A stretch of 64,000 nucleotides of DNA, from assembly GCF_003610535.1 (NCBI RefSeq), contig NZ_RAPN01000001.1:3211320-3275319 (forward strand), in the 5' to 3' direction. This stretch comes from Mangrovibacterium diazotrophicum. GTDB taxonomy: Bacteria > Bacteroidota > Bacteroidia > Bacteroidales > Prolixibacteraceae. A program made the position numbers and the translations under genes. Below, piece by piece: positions 36,001-44,660 of this stretch (positions are counted from its first letter, which is position 1; every line of letters starts with the position of its first letter). Below the pieces are notes generated by a model. The model searched no databases. It had not been told where the DNA came from and saw nothing but the letters and a program-made list of their open reading frames with translations.

Positions 36001-36456
36001 TCAAAAATCCTTATTCTGCGAGTCGATAATGATGGTAACAGGTCCGTCATTTAAGAGGTTCACTTTCATGTCTGCACCAAACTCGCCGCTACCGACCGGT
36101 TTGCCCAACTTTGCGTCGATTGCCTTCAGGAATTTCTCATACATTGGGATGGCGATGTCGGGTTTCGACGCCCGAATGTACGAAGGACGATTGCCTTTCT
36201 TCGTGCTCGCATGAAGCGTGAACTGACTCACAACCAAGGCGTCGCCGTTAACTTCTTCCAGCGACTTATTCATCACGCCGCTCTCGTCATCAAATATCCT
36301 GAGTTGACAAATCTTCTTCACCAGCCAATCAATATCTTCATCCGTGTCTGCATCTTCAATACCTAAAAGAATCAACAAACCTTTCTCGATGGATGATTTT
36401 ACGGTGCCATTTATGGTCACTGACGCCGACGAAACACGTTGAACAACTACCCTCAT
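36001..36456 (-). CDS. dtd: D-aminoacyl-tRNA deacylase
   Basis: 151-residue chirality proofreading enzyme that removes D-amino acids (and glycine from tRNA-Ala) from tRNA. Both signature blocks are present: SQFTLHASTKKGNRPS, and NDGPVTIII with the cross-subunit Gly-cisPro motif. The start MRVVVQRVSSASVTINGTV is typical. It is the first gene of the dtd-mazG-deoC unit and divergent from the TonB-dependent receptor gene. Confidence 0.97.
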   Translation of the reverse strand: MRVVVQRVSSASVTINGTVKSSIEKGLLILLGIEDADTDEDIDWLVKKICQLRIFDDESGVMNKSLEEVNGDALVVSQFTLHASTKKGNRPSYIRASKPDIAIPMYEKFLKAIDAKLGKPVGSGEFGADMKVNLLNDGPVTIIIDSQNKDF

Positions 36457-36620
36457 CTATTTTTCTTTTGTCTATTTTATGTTTCAGTTCCGAACAAGAA
36501 ATAGCTTATTTTGTTTAAGCATCAAAAAGAAAATATAAACAGAACAAACCAGAATATTCGGGAAGAATGGCAAAGATAAAGATGTATCGAAAAGTTAGGA
36601 ATGTCTTTTCTCAAAATACA

Positions 36621-39011
36621 ATGAAAGTTAGGAAAAGTACGGGACTCTTTCTCGCGTTATTGCTGATCCCTTTTATTGGCTTCGCCCAAAACGGAAGTGT
36701 CGTCGGTCGGGTGTTTGACCAGTCCAGCAACCAGGAATTGCCGTTTGCGAATGTCGTCGTGTCTGGATCAACTACCGGAACAACAACCGACGAAAACGGA
36801 AACTTCCAGATTTCCGGACTTCAACCCGGATTTATCCGCATTCAGGTTTCGGTGATTGGCTACAAGAATACACTATCGCCCGAGATTGAAATTAGCAACG
36901 CGAAGACAGCCCATGTTGAAATTGCCATGGAACGGAGCAACACAGAGCTCGAGGAAGTTACCGTGTCAGCCTCGCCCTACCGGACAACCGAGGAAAGTCC
37001 CCTTTCCCTGAAAACCATCGCCCTCTCAGAAATTGAAAACAGCCCCGGTGCCAATCGCGATATCTCAAAAGTCATTCAGTCGTTTGCCGGGGTGCAGTCC
37101 ACGCCGAATTTCCGCAACGATATTATCATCCGAGGTGGTGGCCCTTCCGAAAGCCGCTTTTTTCTGGATGATGTGGAAGTACCGAACATCAACCATTTTG
37201 CCACCCAGGGTGCATCGGGCGGCGCAGTAGGCATTATCAATGCGGACCTCTTGCGTGAAGTAGAATATTACTCGGGCGCTTTCCCGGCCGACCGAGGTAA
37301 TGCGCTTAGTGGCGTGTTCGAATTCTCGCTGGTTGACGGCAACAGCGATAAATTCCGGGGCCAGACAACCCTGGGCGCGTCCGAAGTAAGTGGCACCATC
37401 GACGGGCCAATTGGCGACAAAACAAGCTACATTTTTTCTGTACGCCGATCCTATTTGCAATTACTTTTTAGCGCATTAGAACTTCCGTTTTTACCAACTT
37501 TTAACGACGTTCAGTTTAAAGTGAAAACCCGGATCGACCGGAAAAACGAGATCTCGATTATCGGTCTCGGCGCCTACGACATTACCAAACTGAACACCGG
37601 GATTGATGATCCGGATGAACAACAGCAATACATCTTGAGTAGTCTCCCTACGAACAAACAATGGACGTACACGATCGGTGCTGTTTACAAACGCTACAAC
37701 GATAACGGCTATCAAACCTTTGTTGTGAGCCGAAACCAGCTGAACAACCAAGCCGAAAAATACCTTGACAACGACGAAAGCTCGGAGGCCAACAAAACAT
37801 TGGATTACAATTCGCAGGAAGCTGAAAACAAAATCCGCTACGAGAATGCCATTCGTTCGGGCAGCGCTAAACTAAACTTCGGCGCCAACCTTGATTTTGT
37901 CCATTACACCAATCAGACAGTCCAAACCCGCTATTACGATGATGGCCCGCTGCTGGTCGACTACAACACAACGCTCGACTTTGTGAAATGGGGCCTGTTC
38001 GCGCAAGCCAGTCAAAGTCTGATTAATGATCGTCTGAGTCTGAGTCTCGGCATTCGCTTGGATGCTAACAGCTATTCGGCAGACATGCGTTCACCCTTCG
38101 ACCAGTTTTCGCCCCGGTTTTCAGCTTCGTGGAAACTGACCTCGGCGTGGAGCCTCAACCTTAACACCGGACGTTACTACCAACTGCCGCCCTACACGGC
38201 GATGGGCTACCGCGAAAACAATACCTTCGTCAACAAGCAAAACGGACTAAAATACATCCAGGCTGATCACTACATTGCCGGCGTTTCATTTCAACCCAAC
38301 AGCAATTTGTTTTTCAGCCTCGAAGGGTTTCGAAAAAATTACGCTGATTACCCGTTTTCTGTGAACGACTCAGTTAGCCTGGCTAACCTGGGAGCTGATT
38401 ACGGGGTGATTGGCAACGAGGAAGTCAGTTCGGTTTCCAAAGGCAGAGCTTACGGAATGGAACTGCAGGGTCGTTATTCAGCCCCCGGAAAATTTAACTT
38501 CAACCTCTCGTACACCTTGGTGCGAAGTGAATTTGAAAACAAAAGCGGGAAACTGGTTCCCTCGAGCTGGGACAGCCGCCATGTGCTGGTGCTAACTTCG
38601 ACCAAAAAGCTGAAACGAAACTGGCAAATCGGGGCACGTTGGCGCTATGTCGGCGGACTGCCCTACACGCCTTGGGACATAGACAAATCGAGCCTTGTGG
38701 AAGCCTGGAATGCGAATAACGGACCGTATTACGATACCGACAACTGGAACACCAAACGCTTCAAAGCCTTTCACCAGCTCGACCTGCGCATCGACAAAGC
38801 GTACTACCTCAACAAGCTGACGGCAAAATTCTACATCGATATTCAGAATTTCTACAACTTCAAAAATGTAAACCAGGATATTTTGGTTCGCGAACAGGAT
38901 GCCAACGGCGCGTATCTCACGACCGACGGGGGAACCCGCTATGTTTTGAAGCGCGTGAAAGACGAATCCGGCACGGTTTTACCAACAGTTGGGGTAATCC
39001 TTCAATTTTAA
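36621..39011 (+). CDS. TonB-dependent receptor with carboxypeptidase-regulatory domain
   Basis: About 796-residue outer-membrane receptor not paired with a SusD. The signal peptide MKVRKSTGLFLALLLIPFIGFAQ begins at ATG 36621; an in-frame ATG at 36567 would add 18 basic residues and is the alternative. A CarboxypepD_reg domain (about 25-105) precedes the plug (about 115-225; SKVIQSFAGVQS, IIIRGGGPSE, VPNINHF), then the barrel ending RVKDESGTVLPTVGVILQF. No STN domain. The GGGPSESRFFLDDVEVP plug motif is common in Bacteroidota receptors near housekeeping genes, whose ligands are mostly unknown. Confidence 0.93.
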   Translation: MKVRKSTGLFLALLLIPFIGFAQNGSVVGRVFDQSSNQELPFANVVVSGSTTGTTTDENGNFQISGLQPGFIRIQVSVIGYKNTLSPEIEISNAKTAHVEIAMERSNTELEEVTVSASPYRTTEESPLSLKTIALSEIENSPGANRDISKVIQSFAGVQSTPNFRNDIIIRGGGPSESRFFLDDVEVPNINHFATQGASGGAVGIINADLLREVEYYSGAFPADRGNALSGVFEFSLVDGNSDKFRGQTTLGASEVSGTIDGPIGDKTSYIFSVRRSYLQLLFSALELPFLPTFNDVQFKVKTRIDRKNEISIIGLGAYDITKLNTGIDDPDEQQQYILSSLPTNKQWTYTIGAVYKRYNDNGYQTFVVSRNQLNNQAEKYLDNDESSEANKTLDYNSQEAENKIRYENAIRSGSAKLNFGANLDFVHYTNQTVQTRYYDDGPLLVDYNTTLDFVKWGLFAQASQSLINDRLSLSLGIRLDANSYSADMRSPFDQFSPRFSASWKLTSAWSLNLNTGRYYQLPPYTAMGYRENNTFVNKQNGLKYIQADHYIAGVSFQPNSNLFFSLEGFRKNYADYPFSVNDSVSLANLGADYGVIGNEEVSSVSKGRAYGMELQGRYSAPGKFNFNLSYTLVRSEFENKSGKLVPSSWDSRHVLVLTSTKKLKRNWQIGARWRYVGGLPYTPWDIDKSSLVEAWNANNGPYYDTDNWNTKRFKAFHQLDLRIDKAYYLNKLTAKFYIDIQNFYNFKNVNQDILVREQDANGAYLTTDGGTRYVLKRVKDESGTVLPTVGVILQF

Positions 39012-39012
39012 A

Positions 39013-39045
39013 TTGAGCGGTTTTGCATAGCCTTGGCTATATTTG
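39013..39045 (+). promoter_or_regulatory. Putative promoter of lplA
   Basis: -7 box TATATTTG (39038-39045) with a possible TTG -33 (39013-39015) 22 bases upstream. It lies right after the receptor stop codon. Confidence 0.45.
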
Positions 39046-39096
39046 CACCAAAATTTGAAATCTGCACACCGCGGAAAATTGCTTTATTAGAACAGA

Positions 39097-40080
39097 ATGA
39101 CTGTACTTTGTTACCATTTGAATAATCCGGATCCGTATTTCAACCTCGCTACGGAAGAGTATTTGCTGAAAAACTACGAGGAAGATATTTTCATGCTTTG
39201 GAGCAGCGAAAGCTCGATTGTTGTGGGCAAGCACCAAAATGCGCTGGCCGAAATCAACCACCGGTATGTCAAAAAGAACAAGATCAAAGTAGCCCGTCGT
39301 CTTTCAGGTGGCGGAACGGTTTTTCACGACCCTGGAAACCTCAACTTCACCTTTATGAAAAAGGTTGAAAAGATTGAGGAAGTGAACTACAAACTATTTC
39401 TGGCGCCGGTAAAAGCAGCCCTCGAAAAATTGGGACTGGAGATTGGAAGTAGCAAACGCGACGATCTTTTGATTGACGGTAAAAAGATCTCAGGCAATGC
39501 CCAGCATGTGTTTCGCAAACGGGTTTTGCACCACGGTACACTTCTTTTTGATAGTCACTTGGCCAAGCTAAAAAGCGCGCTGAAAGTTGATCTTTCGCGC
39601 TTCGAGGACAAAGCCGTGCAATCAAACCGAAGCGTGGTAACCAACATTGCCGACTACCTGAAAAAACCGATGACCGTGGAGGCGTTTCGCAATTTCATGT
39701 TCGAAACCATCTCCACAAGTTTTGAAGGCTGTCAGTTTGCCGAACTCACCGAAGAAGACAAAGCGGCCATTCAAATTCTTCGCGACGAAAAATACTGTCA
39801 GTGGGAATGGATTTACGGCTATTCACCCAAATACATTTACCGCAACACCATCAACATAGATGGCGGCGAACTGAAAGTAACGCTGCGTATTGTAAAAGGC
39901 AAAATTGACCAATCAGAATGGGAAGGTCCCCTTTCAGACGAGTTGAAATTCAAGCTAACCGAACTGCTACGCGGTAAAAACCACGCCCACGAAACACTGA
40001 AACCAGCACTAAAAATGCTACAGCCCAATCTGGAACAGGAAGGACTAAAACCCAAAGAATTACTTCGCGGTTTACTTTAA
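39097..40080 (+). CDS. lplA: Lipoate-protein ligase A
   Basis: 327-residue enzyme that activates lipoate with ATP and attaches it to E2 and GcvH lipoyl domains. Visible motifs are ARRLSGGGTVFHDPGNLNF (the RRxxGGGxVxHD lipoyl-adenylate loop), DDLLIDGKKISGNAQ with the catalytic lysine region (KKISG), and HHGTLLFD. Length and the C-terminal accessory domain (about 245-327) agree with the full-length LplA type rather than octanoyltransferase LipB or LipM. It is followed by 213 non-coding bases. Confidence 0.95.
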   Translation: MTVLCYHLNNPDPYFNLATEEYLLKNYEEDIFMLWSSESSIVVGKHQNALAEINHRYVKKNKIKVARRLSGGGTVFHDPGNLNFTFMKKVEKIEEVNYKLFLAPVKAALEKLGLEIGSSKRDDLLIDGKKISGNAQHVFRKRVLHHGTLLFDSHLAKLKSALKVDLSRFEDKAVQSNRSVVTNIADYLKKPMTVEAFRNFMFETISTSFEGCQFAELTEEDKAAIQILRDEKYCQWEWIYGYSPKYIYRNTINIDGGELKVTLRIVKGKIDQSEWEGPLSDELKFKLTELLRGKNHAHETLKPALKMLQPNLEQEGLKPKELLRGLL

Positions 40081-40250
40081 TTGAAAACCAAACACAACAC
40101 ATTCTAATTCAACACAAAACAAAGATAAAATCATTTGACGCTGGAGATTTTGACGCCGATTGGTTAACACAAGGTTAAAGAATAACGCAAGATTCTTCGT
40201 TCAATATCCCCAATTCGTGAAAGTTTTTTATTTTCGCATCGATATATTTA

Positions 40251-40258
40251 TATATTTG
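40251..40258 (+). promoter_or_regulatory. Putative -7 element of the CoA-disulfide reductase-like gene
   Basis: TATATTTG, an exact TAnnTTTG box 35 bases before the ATG at 40294, with a T-rich stretch (TTTTTTATTTTCG) in the -33 position. Confidence 0.5.
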
Positions 40259-40293
40259 GACTATTCGATAAAATAAAGAAGGATAATAACAAT

Positions 40294-42297
40294 ATGGAAA
40301 AAATACTAATCATTGGAGGAGTCGCAGCCGGAGCAACGGCAGCAGCAAAAGCACGACGCTTATCGCCCGATGCACAAATCACGATGCTCGAAGCCGGCCC
40401 GGATATTTCGTTCGCCAATTGCGGACTGCCCTACTACATCGCCGGTGATATCGACAGCCGCTCGAAATTGATTCTTCAAAGCCCCGAGAGCTTCGACGAG
40501 CAATACCAGGTAAAAGTACACACCAATACACTGGTCAACGCGATCGACCGGGCGAATAAAAAGGTACAGACAACAGATAGCGTGAACGGATCGAAAAATA
40601 CTTTCGAATACACCAAACTCATCTTGGCACAGGGTGGCCGGCCAATCCAGCCGGAAATACCCGGAGCTACAGCCGACCATGTTTTCAGTCTGTGGACATT
40701 GGATGACATGGATAAAATCGACAATCACCTGAGCAATAAAGATCCGAAAACGGCAGTGGTCGTTGGTGGCGGTTTTATTGGCTTGGAGATGGTGGAAGCG
40801 CTCGTAAAACGAGGTTTGAAAGTGCATGTCGTCGAAAAGATGCCCCATGTAATGTCGATTATGGAAGCTGAAATCGCCGGATTTATTACCCGCGAGCTGA
40901 AAGCTTACGGCGTGGGTGTCCATACCGAAACGGCAGTGACGAAGATTAACGCAAATTCCGTTGAACTGGAGAATGGGCAAAAGTTGAATGCCGACATGGT
41001 TCTGCTTTCGATCGGCGTACGCCCAACATTGCAACTGGCAAAAGATGCCGGTTTGGAAATTGGTGAAGCAGGTGGCTTGCTGGTCAACAACAAGCTGCAA
41101 ACTTCCGACCCGGATATTTACGCTGCAGGCGACATGGTGGAAATTGAACACCGGGTAAGCGACAAGAAAGTGCGGATTCCGCTGGCTGGCCCTGCAAATC
41201 GCCAGGGACGTATTGCCGCTGAAAATGCTTTGGGAGGTCAGCACAGCTACAAAGGATCGATTGGCACATCGGTGGTGCGTGTTTTCGAAGCCGTTGCCGG
41301 AACCACTGGTTTATCGCTGAAACAAGCGCGTGCAGCCGGTATCGACGCCGACGCTGTTGTGGTACACAAAGAACACCACACCGCTTACTACCCGGGCGCC
41401 GAAACCGTGACCGTTTTACTGGTTTACGATAAAAACACGGGCGTTGTGCTTGGTGGCCAAACCGCCGGCTACAAAGGCGCCGACAAACGATTGGATGTAA
41501 TTGCAACCGCATGTGCCGCCAAACTGCCTGTTGCCGATATCGCCGATATCGATTTTGCCTATTCACCACCAATCGGCACAGCCAACGACGCCATGAACAT
41601 GGCTGCTTACGTTGCCGAAAACAAGATCTCGGGCTACGGACCGAGCCTTATGGTTTCGGAATTGGATGATTACCTCGAGGACAAAGAGCAGTTGATTGTT
41701 CTGGATATCCGCGATGTATTTGCGCATCAGAAAAGTAACATGAACGGAGCCTATCACATTCCGCTGGAAATGCTTCATCCGAACCTGGACCGGATACCAA
41801 CGAATATTCCGGTGCTGATTTACGATGAAACGGGGAAAAAAGGACACCAGGCTGTCCGGATGTTGATTGGCGCCGGTCACCCGGAAGTGAACAATATTTC
41901 AGGAGGACACACCTCATTGCAACGTCACGCTGCTGCTGTTGGCTTCAAAAACATCAACATGGTTGCGCTGCCAATTGAGAAGAAAACTATTGGCGAGAAA
42001 GCAGCTGAAACAGTGGAAACAAACAACGAGGTCAGTACAACTGAACTAAAACGACTGGTGATCGATGTCCGTACACCCGGCGAATTCCGCAGCGGTGCCT
42101 TCCCTGATGCCATCAACATCCCACTGGACGACCTGATGCAGGGCAAAGCCGATCTGGGAGAAGACACGAATCGCGAAATTATCGTTTACTGCGCCAGTGG
42201 AGCCCGTTCGGCCTATGCGAAACAGATTTTGCAAAGCCGTGGTTTCTCGAATGTGACCAACGGAGGCGGTATTTCAGCTATGATGTCGAGATATTAA
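40294..42297 (+). CDS. CoA-disulfide reductase-type FAD oxidoreductase with two C-terminal rhodanese domains
   Basis: 667-residue enzyme. Residues 1-445 are a FAD/NAD(P)H disulfide reductase: FAD motif IIGGVAAGATAAAKARRL, redox Cys43 in SFANCGLPYY as in CoA-disulfide reductase, NADH motif VVVGGGFIGLEMVEAL, and the second FAD motif IYAAGDMVE. Residues about 465-560 form a rhodanese fold without its cysteine (the active loop reads YDETGKKGHQ), and about 575-667 a second one with C633 in VYCASGARSAYAKQ. It probably reduces CoA persulfide, polysulfide or CoA disulfide in sulfur handling or redox defence. One rhodanese domain is usual in this family; two is less so. Confidence 0.9.
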   Translation: MEKILIIGGVAAGATAAAKARRLSPDAQITMLEAGPDISFANCGLPYYIAGDIDSRSKLILQSPESFDEQYQVKVHTNTLVNAIDRANKKVQTTDSVNGSKNTFEYTKLILAQGGRPIQPEIPGATADHVFSLWTLDDMDKIDNHLSNKDPKTAVVVGGGFIGLEMVEALVKRGLKVHVVEKMPHVMSIMEAEIAGFITRELKAYGVGVHTETAVTKINANSVELENGQKLNADMVLLSIGVRPTLQLAKDAGLEIGEAGGLLVNNKLQTSDPDIYAAGDMVEIEHRVSDKKVRIPLAGPANRQGRIAAENALGGQHSYKGSIGTSVVRVFEAVAGTTGLSLKQARAAGIDADAVVVHKEHHTAYYPGAETVTVLLVYDKNTGVVLGGQTAGYKGADKRLDVIATACAAKLPVADIADIDFAYSPPIGTANDAMNMAAYVAENKISGYGPSLMVSELDDYLEDKEQLIVLDIRDVFAHQKSNMNGAYHIPLEMLHPNLDRIPTNIPVLIYDETGKKGHQAVRMLIGAGHPEVNNISGGHTSLQRHAAAVGFKNINMVALPIEKKTIGEKAAETVETNNEVSTTELKRLVIDVRTPGEFRSGAFPDAINIPLDDLMQGKADLGEDTNREIIVYCASGARSAYAKQILQSRGFSNVTNGGGISAMMSRY

Positions 42298-42530
42298 AAT
42301 GGGGCTTTGCCCCAAACCCCACCCACTTTTTTGTCATAACACAAAAAAGTAGGCAAAAAAAGTCTAGGCTGATTTTTATCTTCAACCTCCATCTTTCTAA
42401 AAGCTAAGTTCGGCGGGTGATTTCCTCCTCACGTCGGAACTTCCCGTCTGCACTAAGCTTTTAGTTTGACTTCGGTTTCGATAAAAATAGGCCCGTCAGT
42501 CTCAACTATTTCGGGCGGTGTTTTTTAAAT
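42298..42530. repeat. Nested inverted-repeat element
   Basis: A chain of palindromes with no gene: GGGGC-TTT-GCCCC (42301-42313); ACTTTTTTGT/ACAAAAAAGT (42325-42334 / 42341-42350, perfect); an outer pair ATTTTTATC (42372-42380) / GATAAAAAT (42480-42488); an inner pair CTAAAAGCTAAG (42397-42408) / CTAAGCTTTTAG (42453-42464, one mismatch); a central GTGA/TCAC. It resembles the short intergenic repeats often seen in Bacteroidota genomes and possibly a non-autonomous mobile element. GCCCG/CGGGC (42491-42516) followed by a T-run at 42521 may terminate the upstream gene. Confidence 0.65.
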
Positions 42531-42548
42531 TACCGAAAGGACGATCTA

Positions 42549-43148
42549 TTAGTTTTGATACGTCATTCCGCTAGCACTGTCAATTAGTTGTTTGCCTGAA
42601 TTGAAATTTATATAGAAGAAATATATCGGGTGATTATTCTCAAACGAGTTCACTATCAATGAATCATTCGTAACACGATACTCTCCCGTGAATTCCTCGA
42701 CGGTTTTTCCTTCGCGTCCAAACTTCTTAAATCTGAATATCCCATTTACCAGAGATATTTCTGAGTAGCCAATTTTTTCATTCGAATGAAACTTATCGGG
42801 ATCTGAATTCTTAAAGTCTCGATAAAACCCTTCCACTTTCCTTTTTTCAGGATTTAGCCCAGAATACTGAATTTTGACTCGGTTACCGATTTGTTGTATC
42901 CCAAACCGCTTGCCAACTTTCTTAAAGCCATAGTAAGTTATACCATTGACAGAATAGGCATATTTTACACTTTGGATGTATCCGTCACCTTGTGTCGAAT
43001 AGCCTAGACTTAGGTCTACTACTTTGCCTGTTGTTACCTTGGTTTCTTCCCAAAAAATCGTTGGCAGCTCAAAATTGTTCCATGCCAAGTACGCAAAGAC
43101 AGAAATAAAAACTAATCCAAAAGCCCATGGGGTAGTACTTCTACTCAT
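42549..43148 (-). CDS. Membrane-anchored protein with DUF3592-like region, unknown function
   Basis: 199-residue protein. One N-terminal transmembrane helix (about 8-26, WAFGLVFISVFAYLAW) precedes a beta-rich part. The segment TTGKVVDLSL... VKYAYSVNGITYYGFKKVG... RVKIQYSGLNPEKRKV has the G-x-V...Y-x-Y-x-V-x-G-x-x-Y...V-x-Y pattern of DUF3592 proteins. The C-terminal half (REGKTVEEFTGEYRVTNDSL...) is not recognised. First of three neighbouring minus-strand unknowns with AT-richer sequence than the flanks, directly beside the inverted-repeat element, which suggests accessory DNA. Confidence 0.65.
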   Translation of the reverse strand: MSRSTTPWAFGLVFISVFAYLAWNNFELPTIFWEETKVTTGKVVDLSLGYSTQGDGYIQSVKYAYSVNGITYYGFKKVGKRFGIQQIGNRVKIQYSGLNPEKRKVEGFYRDFKNSDPDKFHSNEKIGYSEISLVNGIFRFKKFGREGKTVEEFTGEYRVTNDSLIVNSFENNHPIYFFYINFNSGKQLIDSASGMTYQN

Positions 43149-43163
43149 GTTGTAACGTGCAAT

Positions 43164-43580
43164 CTAGAAATTAATAAAATCTTTCCTCGAATAGGTCCCT
43201 GGCATTGCATGATCCCCGGGTTCAAAGTCGAAGTTTATATACTCGATGTTTTCAAATTCACTCAAATTATAAACGACGATCGCTAAATAGGAATCAGCTC
43301 CAGCTGTTCCGCTTTGCTGGGTTAAAAATTCTCCGTCACTAATTCTGACGTAAGCTGTGTCATTAGAAACTTTGCATAACTCGATCTGGATACTGGGATT
43401 TTCCCGATTAATCATCTGAACAATCTGGTCTGCTGACTGAGTTTTTTGGTTACTTCTTTCTTTCATATAGAAGCTTGACGATACTGTATCAAATTCAACC
43501 GTCCAGATATTACTTGATTGGAATTCTCGATGGCAACTTATAAACAAAATCACAAATAAAACATAGATCGTCTTTTTCAT
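43164..43580 (-). CDS. Small predicted lipoprotein, unknown function
   Basis: 138 residues. A short signal peptide with lipobox (YVLFVILFISC) is clear; the mature part has no domain I recognise. It is 15 bases upstream of the DUF3592-like gene on the same strand, so they are likely cotranscribed. AT-rich codons set it apart from the housekeeping neighbours. Confidence 0.6.
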   Translation of the reverse strand: MKKTIYVLFVILFISCHREFQSSNIWTVEFDTVSSSFYMKERSNQKTQSADQIVQMINRENPSIQIELCKVSNDTAYVRISDGEFLTQQSGTAGADSYLAIVVYNLSEFENIEYINFDFEPGDHAMPGTYSRKDFINF

Positions 43581-43692
43581 AGTGGTTCAGATATTGAAAG
43601 TATTTATGGGAAGCGATAGTCACGATGAGAAAAGAGTCAGATAACAAAATCAATTTACAAATACTTTTAAAAACTCGCGCACCACATGTCCC

Positions 43693-44328
43693 TTACAATA
43701 TTTGCAGTACAATCATCCCATAACGATATCTCCCGACTGCCAGAGTATTTGTGAAATTCTTGAACAATTGCGACCTGTTTATATCCTTGTTAAGCTCAAC
43801 TAGAATTCGAGTAACAGCCTGCAGACTAACATTTGTGGATACTACTGAAATCTGAAATTCAGGTTCCCAATAGTAATAGTTTCTCCGAATCTCAGGTGTT
43901 TTTATTTCGAATGTTACCGAACTTCCATCGCATCCAAACACATAATCTTCAATATCTCTACAGTCAGGCAAAGTTTCAAAATGATTTTCTTTAAAGGTTT
44001 CAAATAATCTTTGAGCAGTATCATCTGGGATTGTCAAACACTGACTAATTATTTTGCTTTTCTTCTCCTTGCGAGCAATTTTTTTCACGTAGCATATTAA
44101 TTTCCCTTTTACACCAGTTTCTCCATCTGAAACTAATTCCACGACCTGATAGTCGTCAAACCACAACCTAAAAATTTCGCTGCTAGTCGTTGAATCGCTC
44201 CTTTCAAGGTTTAAAATCTCAATATGAGTATCTATAAATTTTGTTGTCAATGAGTCTCTATTATTTTGTGCTTTAAGACTATTGGCAAAAAGAAACAAAA
44301 AGAAAATATGCAGGATTCTATGTTTCAT
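43693..44328 (-). CDS. Predicted secreted protein, unknown function
   Basis: 211 residues with a signal peptide (RILHIFFLFLFANSLKAQ). The mature part has no recognised domain; two conserved-looking cysteines (LPDCRDIEDYVFGCDG) could form a disulfide. First gene of the three-gene minus-strand cluster, 112 bases before the small lipoprotein gene. AT-rich. Confidence 0.6.
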   Translation of the reverse strand: MKHRILHIFFLFLFANSLKAQNNRDSLTTKFIDTHIEILNLERSDSTTSSEIFRLWFDDYQVVELVSDGETGVKGKLICYVKKIARKEKKSKIISQCLTIPDDTAQRLFETFKENHFETLPDCRDIEDYVFGCDGSSVTFEIKTPEIRRNYYYWEPEFQISVVSTNVSLQAVTRILVELNKDINRSQLFKNFTNTLAVGRYRYGMIVLQIL

Positions 44329-44660
44329 TCAAGATGTCGTAATTTCTCCGAAAACAGGCTAGGCTGTCGCGTCAGTTTGTTCTTCTTAAATCTATAATGC
44401 GGACCAGTCGGAAAACAGCTTCAATTTAACATTTTAAACAACAGAATTCAGTATTTCAGCGAAAATGATAACCAACCGAAGAAGATTTGGCAGTATCGAA
44501 GCACTTAACATTGGCTTCAGATTTCATTAAGGATTGATAACAATTCTTTGGTCAAATAAGCCGGCATGCTATAAAACACAAAAAGATCCGATTTGTTATA
44601 GATACCAGTTAACACACACACGACAAGATCGTTGTACCTGCCGTGTTAAAACAAGCAATT
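44329..44660. other. Intergenic region upstream of the pyruvate oxidase gene
   Basis: Divergent spacer with no gene or clear RNA. No exact TAnnTTTG box suitable for either flanking gene was seen. Confidence 0.4.
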
